A stretch of 64,000 nucleotides of DNA from an uncultured Saprospiraceae bacterium (GTDB lineage Bacteria > Bacteroidota > Bacteroidia > Chitinophagales > Saprospiraceae): the NCBI GenBank assembly GCA_937959115.1, contig CALGAW010000026.1, positions 1-64,000 of the forward strand, in the 5' to 3' direction. Positions 53,928-62,719 of the stretch are shown piece after piece. Within the stretch, counting starts at the first letter, position 1. Each line of letters opens with the position of its first letter. The notes beneath the pieces were generated by a model. The model was not told the DNA's origin, did not search any database, and was given only the letters and a program-made list of their open reading frames with translations. Both the position numbers and the translations under genes were made by a program.

Positions 53928-56306
53928 ATGTTACTAGCGCCTGAAGATGGTTATGAAAAGTTAGAGTTCGACAAATTGTTAGAACGATTATCCGAGCATT
54001 GCTTAGGACAACCAGCAAAAGATAAAATTCCAAACCTAACGATTCATACGGAACAGTTGATCATAAAAATACTGCTTCGAGAAACAAACGAATTTAAAAC
54101 AACGTTTGAAGAAAACCATACAATTCCACTTTATGAATATGAAGAAGTCTCAGAAGAATTTCGGTTCCTAGAAGTTGTCGATTATGTACTAGATGTGCAC
54201 CAACTCTTCAAAATCGCTAGATTGATATTGATGATTGGAGAATTGTATCAATTCTTCACTTCGGAGATGAAGGAAAAATATCCCAAACTCTTTGACATCA
54301 TAAGGCCTTACTCTTTTAATGAAGAATTGGTTCATGCCATTAATAAAGTGATTGATCCTGAAGGAAAGATAAAATCAGATGCCTCGCCTGAGCTCTTTCG
54401 AATCAGAAAACTACAAATGTCAAAGTTTAAAGAGTTGGACCGAGCCTTCAACAGAATTATCAAAGAGTACAAAAGCAAAGGTTGGCTTTCTGAAACCGTA
54501 GAAAGCTTCAGGAATGGTCGTCGCGTCCTTTCTGTCCCCTCCGAATTTAAAAGAAAGATACGAGGCATCATCCACGATGAATCAGCAACGGGAAAAACGA
54601 CATTCATCGAGCCAGAAGCCATCATTAACATCAACAATGACATATTCGATTTAGGGAATGAGGAAAAACGTGAAATCTATCGTATTCTTAAAGAACTGAG
54701 TGACCTCCTTCGTCCCTATCTCGGCCTCCTTCGCGAATATTATGCACTGATTATAAGGTTTGACATCATCCGTGCAAAAGCGCGATTTGCCTTGGAGATG
54801 GATGGTATTCTTCCTAAACTAAAGTCTGAACCATACATTTGAATTCAGCAAGGATATCATCCATTGCTGTTACTAAAAAACAAGGAAGAAGGAAAAAAGA
54901 CAGTCCCCTTTTCGCTCACGCTACTCAATAACAACCGTATTCTTGTGCTCAGTGGTCCCAATGCTGGTGGCAAGTCGATTTGCCTAAAGTCCCTTGGGTT
55001 ATTGCAGTTGATGATGCAATCCGGAATGCTGATTCCAGTCCATGAAACCACAGAAATGGGCGTTTTCGAACGACTGTTTATCGATTTTGGGGATCAACAA
55101 TCCTTGGAAGATGAGCTGAGTACATACAGTTCTAGGCTAAAAAACGCAAAATACTTCTTAGAGAACGCTACCGAAAAGACGCTATTGCTCATTGATGAAT
55201 TTGGCTCTGGTACCGACCCAAAAATCGGTGGTGCCATTGCAGAAGCCATGCTCAAAGAACTCAATCAGAAAAAGGTTTTCGGATTAGTCACCACACACTA
55301 CTCCAATTTAAAGATGTTCGCTTACAATCATAAAGGCATTGTGAACGGCTGTATGACCTTTGACAAGGACACACTCTCTCCAACCTATGAACTAACAATT
55401 GGGCGCCCTGGCAGCTCCTACGCCTACGAAATAGCAGAAAAAACAGGTCTTAGCAAGCAGTTATTAAACTATGCTAAGAACAAAACAGGCAAAAACGAAA
55501 AGGCAGTCGATCAATTACTAGTAGATCTCCAGAAAGAAAAACAGGAACTCACTGAAAAGCTTGAAGGTATTGAGAAGCATCAGAAAAACTTAGACCGACT
55601 TATCAAAAATTACAATCAGATGAGCGAAGATCTTAGTATCAGACGTAAGAAGTTACGCCTAGATATTAAGCAACAAGAACTTCAAGAAACCAGCCGTTCC
55701 AATAAAGAGATGGAACGGATTGTCAAGGAGTTAAAAGAAGAAAAGAATCTAGAGAAAGCGAAAGAAGCACTTGCCAACGCAAAATCAAAACGCAAGGAGC
55801 TAACGAACAATGTGGACAAGTTGCACGGTGAAGTGTTTACCAAGCAAATCATCAAAGAACCAATAAAAGAAGGAGATTTTGTACGCTTGCATACAGGTGG
55901 AGAGATCGCCATAGTAGAGTCGATCAACAAAAAGAAAGCAACTATCATTGTAAACAACCTGCGGATGACCGCCAAACTTAGTGATCTAGTGCACTCCAAA
56001 CCTCCAGTTACAGCACCAATAAAAGGTAAAATAACAACTGACACCCGAAGCGATCAGTCTAAATTTATCAATAAAATTGATCTTAGAGGTATGCGCAAGG
56101 AAGAAGCCTTAAAAACACTTGAGCTCTTTGTAGATGAGGCACTAATGGCCAACGGGTCGTCCCTAAAAATCGTTCATGGCAAGGGAGATGGTGTGCTTCG
56201 GAAGGCTGTAAAACAAAAACTTCGTGAATACTCAGCAGTCAGCTCCATCGCTCATGAACCAGCAGAGCTTGGCGGTGATGGTGTAACGATTGCAGAATTG
56301 ACTTAA
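53928..56306 (+). pseudogene. mutS2: mutS2 interrupted by one in-frame stop codon
   Basis: MutS2 is a mismatch-repair relative that suppresses recombination and rescues stalled ribosomes in some species. The reading frame opens at ATG 53928 with the N-terminal core (EDGYEKLEFDKLLERLSEHCLG, the GRRVLSVPSEFKRKIRGIIHDES clamp region), then meets TGA at 54840-54842 after EPYI. Beyond it the same frame continues with IQQGYHPLLLLKNK, the Walker A GPNAGGKS near 343-350, Walker B LLIDEFGSGTDP and a C-terminal Smr nuclease domain (IDLRGMRKEEALKTLELFVDEA; IVHGKGDG) to a stop at 56306. The total is 792 codons, normal for MutS2. No frame change is needed: this is a single nonsense codon or a base-call error. 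Confidence 0.9.
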
Positions 56307-56326
56307 AGTCTCAACCTTTCCTATGC

Positions 56327-56800
56327 TTAGTCAACAATAACTGCATTTTCCTTTAAATACTCCAATTTTACGATGGTTAAGGATTTCTTGTGTGTGGCTT
56401 CTAAAACAACTTTTGGGGCAACTCCTTTGTTGTATGCCTCTAGCCATCTAGAAGCACACAAACACCATTTGTCCCCTGGATGCAGTCCAGGAAAATTGTA
56501 GGCAGGGAATGGCGTACTTAAATCATTCCCCATTGATTTCGTGTAGGCAAGAAATTCTTTTGTCATGATAGCACAAACAGTATGTGTGCCATAATCTCTG
56601 TCGTCTGTTCTGCAATATCCATCTCTGAAATATCCAGTTTTCGGCTCAAAGCAACAGGCTTTCAGCGTTGTTCCAACTACATTTTCAGCAACCAAATCTT
56701 GTTGTTCTTCTATCTTCAATATGTCGTTATTTGTTTGAGCTACACAAGACAAAGAAGCAAGAATAGCCAAAATCAATAAGAGTAAATACTTTGTATCCAT
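56327..56800 (-). CDS. DUF2237 domain protein with a signal peptide
   Basis: The 157-aa product matches DUF2237: LKACCFEPKTGYFRDGYCRTDDRDYGTHTVCAIMT...FLAYTKSMGNDLSTP and GLHPGDKWCLCASRW. The conserved cysteines and the Asp-rich DDRDYG loop look like a metal or redox site. Known DUF2237 proteins are mostly cytoplasmic, about 120 aa. This one has an added N-terminal segment (DTKYLLLLILAILASLSCVAQ) that reads as a signal peptide, possibly a lipobox at LSC19. It is convergent with mutS2. Confidence 0.85.
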   Translation of the reverse strand: MDTKYLLLLILAILASLSCVAQTNNDILKIEEQQDLVAENVVGTTLKACCFEPKTGYFRDGYCRTDDRDYGTHTVCAIMTKEFLAYTKSMGNDLSTPFPAYNFPGLHPGDKWCLCASRWLEAYNKGVAPKVVLEATHKKSLTIVKLEYLKENAVIVD

Positions 56801-56900
56801 ATGAATATCTAAACACTTTCTCCTTTTAATTGTTTAATTTATGTCTTAAAAGCATTATGCCCAATTAATAATTGATCACTAATCATTAACAAGTAAAATT

Positions 56901-57068
56901 ATGTTCGGACTATTCAAGAAAAAATCGCCAGTTGAAAAACTGAAAGTAAAGTACACTAAATTAATGGAGGAAGCTTATCAATTATCCCAAACCGATCGAC
57001 GTGCTGCAGATGAAAAGTATGCTGAAGCTGAAGCGATCATGAAGGAGATTGAACAATTTAAAGGATAA
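56901..57068 (+). CDS. Lacal_2735 family small protein
   Basis: This 55-codon ORF begins MFGLFKKKSPVEKLKVKY, continues KLMEEAYQLSQTDRRAADEKYAEAE and ends EIEQFKG. That is the pattern of the Lacal_2735 family of Bacteroidota: MFGLFKKKS opening, LMEEAYxLS, and DxKYAEAE. It is highly charged and helical, probably a coiled-coil. No function is known. The gene is preceded by an AT-rich tract of repeated TTAAT blocks. It is easy to miss because of its length. Confidence 0.85.
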   Translation: MFGLFKKKSPVEKLKVKYTKLMEEAYQLSQTDRRAADEKYAEAEAIMKEIEQFKG

Positions 57069-57237
57069 TTTTAAAAAATAATTTCTACCCAAACAACCTA
57101 TCAGTCAACACTTTACGCAAAATTTAGTTTTTATTTTTCATTTTTTTCTAGCATGAACTAGGGTTTTCTAAAAGTCTCGGGTATTAAAAGCGAAGTACCG
57201 GGAAATAACTTTTTAAAAACTTTAAAATTAGATTAAA

Positions 57238-58062
57238 ATGAAAAATACATTCAAATTATTCTTCGCGATCACACTACTTGCTACCCTTTTCCAATCATGC
57301 ATACCGGAGCGTGCTGACCAAGCACCTGATGGAGTCTTAGCTCCAGAAATCCCACCAATGGAAATGTATACAATGCCAACAGAAGCCCTGCGTACAACAA
57401 ATACAGATACGACAGCAGCCTCTACAGCAGGGAACACTTATTACAATTGGTTACATGCTGGTGTAAACCTTGCAGTATGGTCAGCAGTAGCTTATGTAAA
57501 TGTTGCACCACCAACAGCTGCCTTTCAAAGAGCTTTTCACGAACAAGCAACGTATGTGAACAACAATACCTTCAAATGGGAATACCGTCACTCAGACCAA
57601 AACGGTAAGCAGTATGACATCGAGTTAACGGGTAAATACATTGCTAACTTTCAAGAAGTTGAGTGGAAATTAATCGGATCAGAAGTTGGTGGATTCTCTA
57701 ACTTCACATGGTTTACAGGAACGACAAAAATCGATTTCTCCTACGGAACATATACATTAAACAAAAATCCGTTTAACCCAAAAGCTTACTTACAATTGAG
57801 TTATGACAAGACAAATCCTCAAGAAACTTCCTTGCGTTTTACCAATATTGAGCCAGGCAATGCAAATGGCCAATACATTGAGTACCGCACTAACTTGAAC
57901 AATTACCTCAACAAGGAATTTGACCTACAAGGCAACCCAGGAAATCTCCTCGAAATCCAATGGAATGAAGCATCTAGAGACGGCAGAGTCAAACACTTCA
58001 ATCGTTTTAATGACAACGACTGGCACTGCTGGAATACTGACCAACTAGATATACAGTGTTAG
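57238..58062 (+). CDS. Hypothetical lipoprotein
   Basis: The 274-aa protein has a lipoprotein signal (FAITLLATLFQSC, lipidated Cys about residue 21), a Pro/Thr-rich linker (APEIPPMEMYTMPTEALRTT) and a beta-rich domain rich in Trp, Tyr, Asn and Thr (NTFKWEYRHSDQNGKQYDIEL, SYGTYTLNKNPFNPKAYLQLSYD). No family or catalytic motif is recognised. It ends at a strong intrinsic terminator. The promoter region upstream is AT-rich without a clear box. Confidence 0.75.
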   Translation: MKNTFKLFFAITLLATLFQSCIPERADQAPDGVLAPEIPPMEMYTMPTEALRTTNTDTTAASTAGNTYYNWLHAGVNLAVWSAVAYVNVAPPTAAFQRAFHEQATYVNNNTFKWEYRHSDQNGKQYDIELTGKYIANFQEVEWKLIGSEVGGFSNFTWFTGTTKIDFSYGTYTLNKNPFNPKAYLQLSYDKTNPQETSLRFTNIEPGNANGQYIEYRTNLNNYLNKEFDLQGNPGNLLEIQWNEASRDGRVKHFNRFNDNDWHCWNTDQLDIQC

Positions 58063-58105
58063 TCGGTATTCAACTAAAGTAAAATAATAGTGTAGTTCAT
58101 AGTTA

Positions 58106-58140
58106 AAAGCTATTCGGCAGTAGTCGGATAGCTTTTTTTT
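58106..58140 (+). terminator. Intrinsic terminator of the lipoprotein gene
   Basis: AAAGCTATTCG pairs with CGGATAGCTTT (11 bp with one U-G wobble) around a GCAGTAGT loop and is followed by eight or more T residues. It lies about 45 bp past the stop at 58062. This is a strong rho-independent terminator. Confidence 0.85.
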
Positions 58141-58183
58141 GGATCAAACCGTAAATCGTTGTTAGACATATTGTTCATTATTA

Positions 58184-58213
58184 ATTGATCATTATTAATT
58201 TTTAATACCTTTG
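58184..58213 (+). promoter_or_regulatory. Consensus promoter upstream of the hypothetical gene at 58230
   Basis: ATTG (58184-58187) as the -33 element, an 18-bp spacer, and TACCTTTG (58206-58213), a perfect TAnnTTTG -7 box. The start codon follows 16 bp later. The AT-rich TTAATTGATCATTATTAATT tract forms the spacer, one of several such tracts in the window. Confidence 0.65.
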
Positions 58214-58229
58214 TATCGAATTTTAATCT

Positions 58230-58751
58230 ATGACAAAAGAAATACCGAAGAAAGGATTTAAGGCTTTCCTTTCCAAATTCCCTAAGGGAGAACTACCGAT
58301 TACACTAAACGAAGAAACACTTCGACAGTTTTCTAAGCAGAATAAACCAGTATCCAATGAAGCAATGATGGAATTTACATTCAATTCCAATGATGTTGAA
58401 CTGGATGAGTTTACAGAATTTATTGCGTGTATTAGAATACCAGACTTAAAAGACGTCCACGCCCTAATTTATTGGGAAGGCAAGCTGTTAGAGAACTATT
58501 ATTACCTTACAATTTTTGATAAAAAAGGAAATTTATTAAAAAAATCTAGAATCGGGGGAACTAAATCCAACGGATCTTTGTTTGATGTTGTGATACCTAT
58601 AGTGAAAAGCGAAAGTGAAATAGAGATTAGAAGCGCTAAATCAAACAACAACCCTTACCAATTACCTTCCAATGGGTTTTCCACCGACAAGATTCACTTC
58701 AACCATTCAGGAGAAATAAAAATACCAAACAATTTTCTGTTAATGGATTGA
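58230..58751 (+). CDS. Hypothetical protein
   Basis: The 173-aa product has no signal peptide. It opens MTKEIPKKGFKAFLSKFPKGELPITLNEE, then alternates beta-strands and loops (DEFTEFIACIRIPDLKDVHALIYWEGKLLENYYYLTIFDKKGNLL). I recognise no family. It follows a consensus promoter and precedes rnr by about 70 bp, so it may be co-transcribed with it. Confidence 0.7.
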   Translation: MTKEIPKKGFKAFLSKFPKGELPITLNEETLRQFSKQNKPVSNEAMMEFTFNSNDVELDEFTEFIACIRIPDLKDVHALIYWEGKLLENYYYLTIFDKKGNLLKKSRIGGTKSNGSLFDVVIPIVKSESEIEIRSAKSNNNPYQLPSNGFSTDKIHFNHSGEIKIPNNFLLMD

Positions 58752-58823
58752 TAATTAGATCAAGAATCAAAACAGTTGATACAAATATCCGTATCAATGT
58801 TTATGAAAGATATAGAAACAATA

Positions 58824-60971
58824 ATGAGAAAGAAAAAGAAATCAAAGAAAAATAGCATGCCAAAAGACTTGGCATTAGTTACACTTAACTTGTTTAAAAG
58901 AACACCAAAAAAAAGGTACAACACAAAGCAGGTACTAAAATCATTAAGAATCCCCTTGGATTTCGATGATATGACTCGCCAATTAGAAAAGTTGCGCGAT
59001 GAAGGACAATTAATTCAACTAAACAATGGTAAATTCAAATTCAATAAAGAGTCAAGAGATAAAAAGAAAGGCGGCCTAACTGCTGAAGGACGTGTAGATA
59101 TGACAAGAAGAGGCTCAGCATTCATTATATGCGATGATTTGGAAGTAGACATTCACGTCCCTCCAAGCAAAATCACCAATGCGATGAATGGAGACAAAGT
59201 CCTAGTAAAATATGCGAATGTCGCTGGAAAGAAAAGACCTGAAGGGAAAATCGTAAAAATTATTGAGCGGGCAAATACAAGTTTTATCGGCACAATCAAT
59301 GTTTCACCAACGTTTGCCCATGTCGAACCAGATAACGCAAAAATAAACGTCCATATCTTTGTACCTAGTGGCAACATACACGGAGCAAAGGATGGAGAGA
59401 AAGTAATCGTAAAGGTTATTCAATGGCACGGCGGTAAAAATAAAAACCCAGTCGGAGATGTCACAAATATCCTAGGAGAAGCGGGAAGTAACGATATTGA
59501 AATGAAGTCTATCCTACTTAAAGAAGGGTTTGACCTAGAATTTCCAGAAGAGGTGCTCAAAGAAGCAGAAAAGATTCCTAAAGAGATCACACAAGCTGAA
59601 ATAGAAAAAAGACGGGACATGCGTCCAATTACCACTTTCACCATCGATCCGCTTACTGCAAAAGACTTTGATGATGCCTTATCCCTCGAATACAAAGATG
59701 ACGGTACCTTCGAAATCGGTGTACACATCGCAGATGTTACGCACTTTTTAAGAGCAGGCACCAAGTTAGACAAGGAAGCATTCAAACGTTCTACCTCAGT
59801 TTATCTGGTCGATAGAGTTTCACCAATGCTGCCTGAAGTGTTATCCAATGATCTTTGTTCGCTCAACCCAAAGGAGGATAAACTGACATTCTCAGCAATT
59901 TTCACCTTTGACAAAGACAACAAGATAACGGATCGCTGGTTTGGGAAAACCATCATTCATTCCGATAGAAGATTTACCTACGAAGAAGCGCAAGAGCGAA
60001 TAGAAACGGGTAAAGGGGATTTCGTCAAGGAAATCAAGAAAATGGATGCTGTGGCTAAAGTCTTGCGAAAAGCCAAATTCAAAAAAGGAGCCATCAATTT
60101 TGACGCGCCTGAAGTGAAATTCGAACTGAATGATAAAGCAGAACCCGTATCTGTTTTTGTGAAGGAGCGGAAAGACGCTCACTTACTTGTTGAAGACTTT
60201 ATGCTCTTAGCAAACAAGGAAGTAGCCACAAAGATCTATACAAATAAAAATGGAGCACCAATTCCGTTTGTTTATCGTGTACATGACCAACCAGATCAAG
60301 AAAAGGTAGGCGAATTTGCCAACTTTGCAGCAGAAATGGGTTATAAACTGAAAATGACCACGCCAAAACAAATCGCAAAAGCATTCAACAAAATGGTACT
60401 GGAAGCACAGAAAAACCCAGAACTAAAAGTATTAATGCCACTCGCTATTCGAACAATGGCAAAAGCAGCCTACGCCACCGAAAACATTGGCCATTACGGA
60501 TTAGCATTTGACAATTACACCCATTTTACTTCTCCGATACGACGGTATTCTGATGTACTTGTTCACCGTATCCTCTTTGACAACTTAAAGAAACCGAAAC
60601 GAGTGAATGCGGAAGACCTGGAAATGAAATGTATCCATATTTCCAAGCAGGAGCGTAAAGCCATGGAAGCAGAACGGGCATCTGTCAAATATAAGCAAGT
60701 CGAATTCATGGTCAACCAAGTTGGTAATGTATTCGAAGGCCAAGTAAATGGTATGATTGAGAAAGGAATATTCATTGAGTTGACAGAGAACTTCTGTGAA
60801 GGAATGGTTCCGTTTAGTACCATGGATGAACCATTTTTCCTTGAATCTAGATACAAGGCGATTGGACACAATACTGGAAAGGTCTTCAAAATGGGCGACG
60901 TTGTTAAAGTTAAGATTGTAGACGCCGATCTAGCAAAACGACAAATAGAAATGATTCTTGTTGAAAAGTAA
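58824..60971 (+). CDS. rnr: Ribonuclease R
   Basis: I chose the ATG at 58824 (MRKKKKSKKNSMPKDLALVT); further upstream starts (58797, TTG 58776) add a non-conserved leader. The 715-aa 3'-5' exoribonuclease has an N-terminal winged-helix region, two cold-shock domains (GRVDMTRRGSAFIICDDLEVDIHVPPSKI; GTINVSPTFAHVEPD), the RNB catalytic domain (TIDPLTAKDFDDALSLEYKDDG, with the Asp cluster) and a C-terminal S1 domain (NVFEGQVNGMIEKGIFIELTENF). It degrades structured RNA. The basic N-terminus is normal. Confidence 0.95.
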   Translation: MRKKKKSKKNSMPKDLALVTLNLFKRTPKKRYNTKQVLKSLRIPLDFDDMTRQLEKLRDEGQLIQLNNGKFKFNKESRDKKKGGLTAEGRVDMTRRGSAFIICDDLEVDIHVPPSKITNAMNGDKVLVKYANVAGKKRPEGKIVKIIERANTSFIGTINVSPTFAHVEPDNAKINVHIFVPSGNIHGAKDGEKVIVKVIQWHGGKNKNPVGDVTNILGEAGSNDIEMKSILLKEGFDLEFPEEVLKEAEKIPKEITQAEIEKRRDMRPITTFTIDPLTAKDFDDALSLEYKDDGTFEIGVHIADVTHFLRAGTKLDKEAFKRSTSVYLVDRVSPMLPEVLSNDLCSLNPKEDKLTFSAIFTFDKDNKITDRWFGKTIIHSDRRFTYEEAQERIETGKGDFVKEIKKMDAVAKVLRKAKFKKGAINFDAPEVKFELNDKAEPVSVFVKERKDAHLLVEDFMLLANKEVATKIYTNKNGAPIPFVYRVHDQPDQEKVGEFANFAAEMGYKLKMTTPKQIAKAFNKMVLEAQKNPELKVLMPLAIRTMAKAAYATENIGHYGLAFDNYTHFTSPIRRYSDVLVHRILFDNLKKPKRVNAEDLEMKCIHISKQERKAMEAERASVKYKQVEFMVNQVGNVFEGQVNGMIEKGIFIELTENFCEGMVPFSTMDEPFFLESRYKAIGHNTGKVFKMGDVVKVKIVDADLAKRQIEMILVEK

Positions 60972-61047
60972 TAATCAACTTGAAACCATATTTCATCTGT
61001 AAATTCAAGCGATTCGTCTATATTGCGTAATTTTTACACTAAAAAAA

Positions 61048-61078
61048 TTGCTTTTTCAAACAATTGCATTTACATTTG
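61048..61078 (+). promoter_or_regulatory. Consensus promoter of the coiled-coil/VWA pair
   Basis: TTG (61048-61050), a 20-bp spacer and TACATTTG (61071-61078), a perfect TAnnTTTG, match the Bacteroidota housekeeping promoter. The start of the first gene follows about 98 bp downstream, giving a leader of roughly 90 nt. Confidence 0.65.
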
Positions 61079-61176
61079 TGTACATAATACGCAATTAATA
61101 TTTCTAGGTAATTTATAGATATTAAAGTATTATTATTAATTTTAATTTGATTAAGTAATTTAAATCCATTGCAACT

Positions 61177-61506
61177 ATGTCAGATTTATCAGGTAGCCCA
61201 TTTATGTCAACAATTTCCCGATCTAACAAAGAGCTGAGACAAGACAGGGCGTTGATTATTGCGAAAGCAACAGAAAAAGCGTTACGACGTAAAATTGAAG
61301 ATTTTAATGATAATTTAGAATCACTTAAACTTAGTTTAGATAATTTATTAGATATCAATCCAAGCAATACGCACACGATTATCAATCCAAGTGATTTTAA
61401 TCCAGAAGCTTATCTAAGAACAGCGGAAGAAATTGATCTAAAAATCAGAGACTTAAAAATTCGCAGAGACTTAGCCCAAAAACGCTACGACGCATTATTT
61501 AAATAA
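61177..61506 (+). CDS. Small coiled-coil protein
   Basis: The 109-aa protein has no signal peptide. Its opening (MSDLSGSPFMSTISRSNKEL) is followed by two charged amphipathic helices (KATEKALRRKIEDFNDNLESLKLSLDNLL and LRTAEEIDLKIRDLKIRRDLAQKRYDALF) separated by a proline-containing turn (NPSNTHTIINPSDFNP). This is a helical hairpin likely to oligomerise. No family is recognised. It is the first gene after a consensus promoter and is followed after 159 bp by the VWA gene and a strong terminator. Confidence 0.7.
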   Translation: MSDLSGSPFMSTISRSNKELRQDRALIIAKATEKALRRKIEDFNDNLESLKLSLDNLLDINPSNTHTIINPSDFNPEAYLRTAEEIDLKIRDLKIRRDLAQKRYDALFK

Positions 61507-61665
61507 TTATCAATGATCGATGTTTAATCATTAATTGGTCCACTATTAATTTTAATGTAAGGATGTTAATTTTTTACTAACCTAATTATACCCCTTGTTT
61601 CTTGCATTACTCATTATTCAACCATGAATTAAACATTAATAATTAACCATAAAACATTAAAAAAC

Positions 61666-62526
61666 ATGGGAGGAGGAAGATATGATTTTAGTAGTCGGAA
61701 AATACGATCTACTGCAAAAGGATATGATAAAGTAACATCATCCAACTTTAAAGCTTCATTTAGAAGCACTAGCGAACGGATTCATCAGTCACTAGACCCA
61801 ATGGGCCTAAGAGTTCGTGAGTCACGAGACAACGAGGGACAAGAAACCGTTGCAATACTAATTGGAATCGACTTCACAGGTTCAATGGGCGCTTTACCAG
61901 CTCAACTCTGCAAGGACGGTTTGCCAAATATGCTTCAAAATATCTTTGAGACCGGGATTAAAGACCCTCAAGTTGCCTTCATGGGCATTGGTGACCATGA
62001 GTGTGACCGATTCCCGTTCCAAGTCAGCCAATTTGAGATATCAGATGAATTGTTAGATCATTGTCTAACCAACATGATCCCTGAAGGCGGTGGCGGTGGA
62101 AACGGTGGGGAAAGTTACCTACTTTCCTGGTACCATGCCGCTATGCATACCTCCATTGATTGCTTTGAGAAACGAGGACAAAAGGGCGTTCTGATTACAA
62201 TAGGTGATGAGCCAACACTTCAAATCTTACCAGCAAGCGCCATCAAGAAAATCTATAATACACCTGAGGCAAAGGACTGGACTGCGGAACAACTGCTAGA
62301 CAAAGCTCGTGAAAAGTATGAAGTCTATCACATCAATATGACAAGTACGTATTCAGGCAATCGCACAAAGGAAAACGCTTGGTGGAAAAAACACCTTGGC
62401 GAACGGTATATCAATGAAGCGGACTACAAAAACGTAGCAAGCATCATTGCACGTCTAACAGCCCAAAGTATCAAGTCTTCAGGTAGCTCAACGGATGCAG
62501 ATGACCCAATAAATCACTTGCTATAA
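61666..62526 (+). CDS. VWA-domain protein
   Basis: The 286-aa protein has no signal peptide. It begins with a glycine-rich MGGGRYDFSSRKIRST leader. A von Willebrand A domain follows, with a MIDAS of the DxTxS type (GIDFTGSMG, Asp69, Thr71, Ser73), a glycine-rich loop GGGGGNGGES at 141-150 and a second acidic site TIGDEP near 179-183. This VWA form is metal-dependent and cytoplasmic in bacteria, where it usually works with an ATPase. No ATPase gene is adjacent. The small coiled-coil gene upstream is the only likely partner visible. Confidence 0.85.
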   Translation: MGGGRYDFSSRKIRSTAKGYDKVTSSNFKASFRSTSERIHQSLDPMGLRVRESRDNEGQETVAILIGIDFTGSMGALPAQLCKDGLPNMLQNIFETGIKDPQVAFMGIGDHECDRFPFQVSQFEISDELLDHCLTNMIPEGGGGGNGGESYLLSWYHAAMHTSIDCFEKRGQKGVLITIGDEPTLQILPASAIKKIYNTPEAKDWTAEQLLDKAREKYEVYHINMTSTYSGNRTKENAWWKKHLGERYINEADYKNVASIIARLTAQSIKSSGSSTDADDPINHLL

Positions 62527-62560
62527 GCAGAAAAAGGGAATAACGAACGCTACCAATAGA

Positions 62561-62638
62561 AGAATATCGAATAAAGAATTGTAGAATGTAAGCTGAAGTA
62601 AGCACTACATTAAATTCTTGATTCGATATTCTTTTTTT
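62561..62638 (+). terminator. Long-stem terminator after the VWA gene
   Basis: AGAATATCGAATAAAGAATT at 62561-62580 pairs with AATTCTTGATTCGATATTCT at 62613-62632, 19 of 20 positions matching, followed by seven T residues. The stem is unusually long for a Bacteroidota terminator. The inner loop can add a GTAG/CTAC pair. Confidence 0.85.
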
Positions 62639-62719
62639 ATTCCAATTTTAAATGTATCAACCAGATTTGAAACTTCTCCATCCGATAGCTTTAGCCTTCG
62701 TCACGCTTCACTCCCTTTC

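Noticed and set aside
54840-54842. Selenocysteine at the mutS2 TGA
   Set aside because: There is no SECIS-like structure evident, no selenium genes in the window and MutS2 is not a selenoprotein family.
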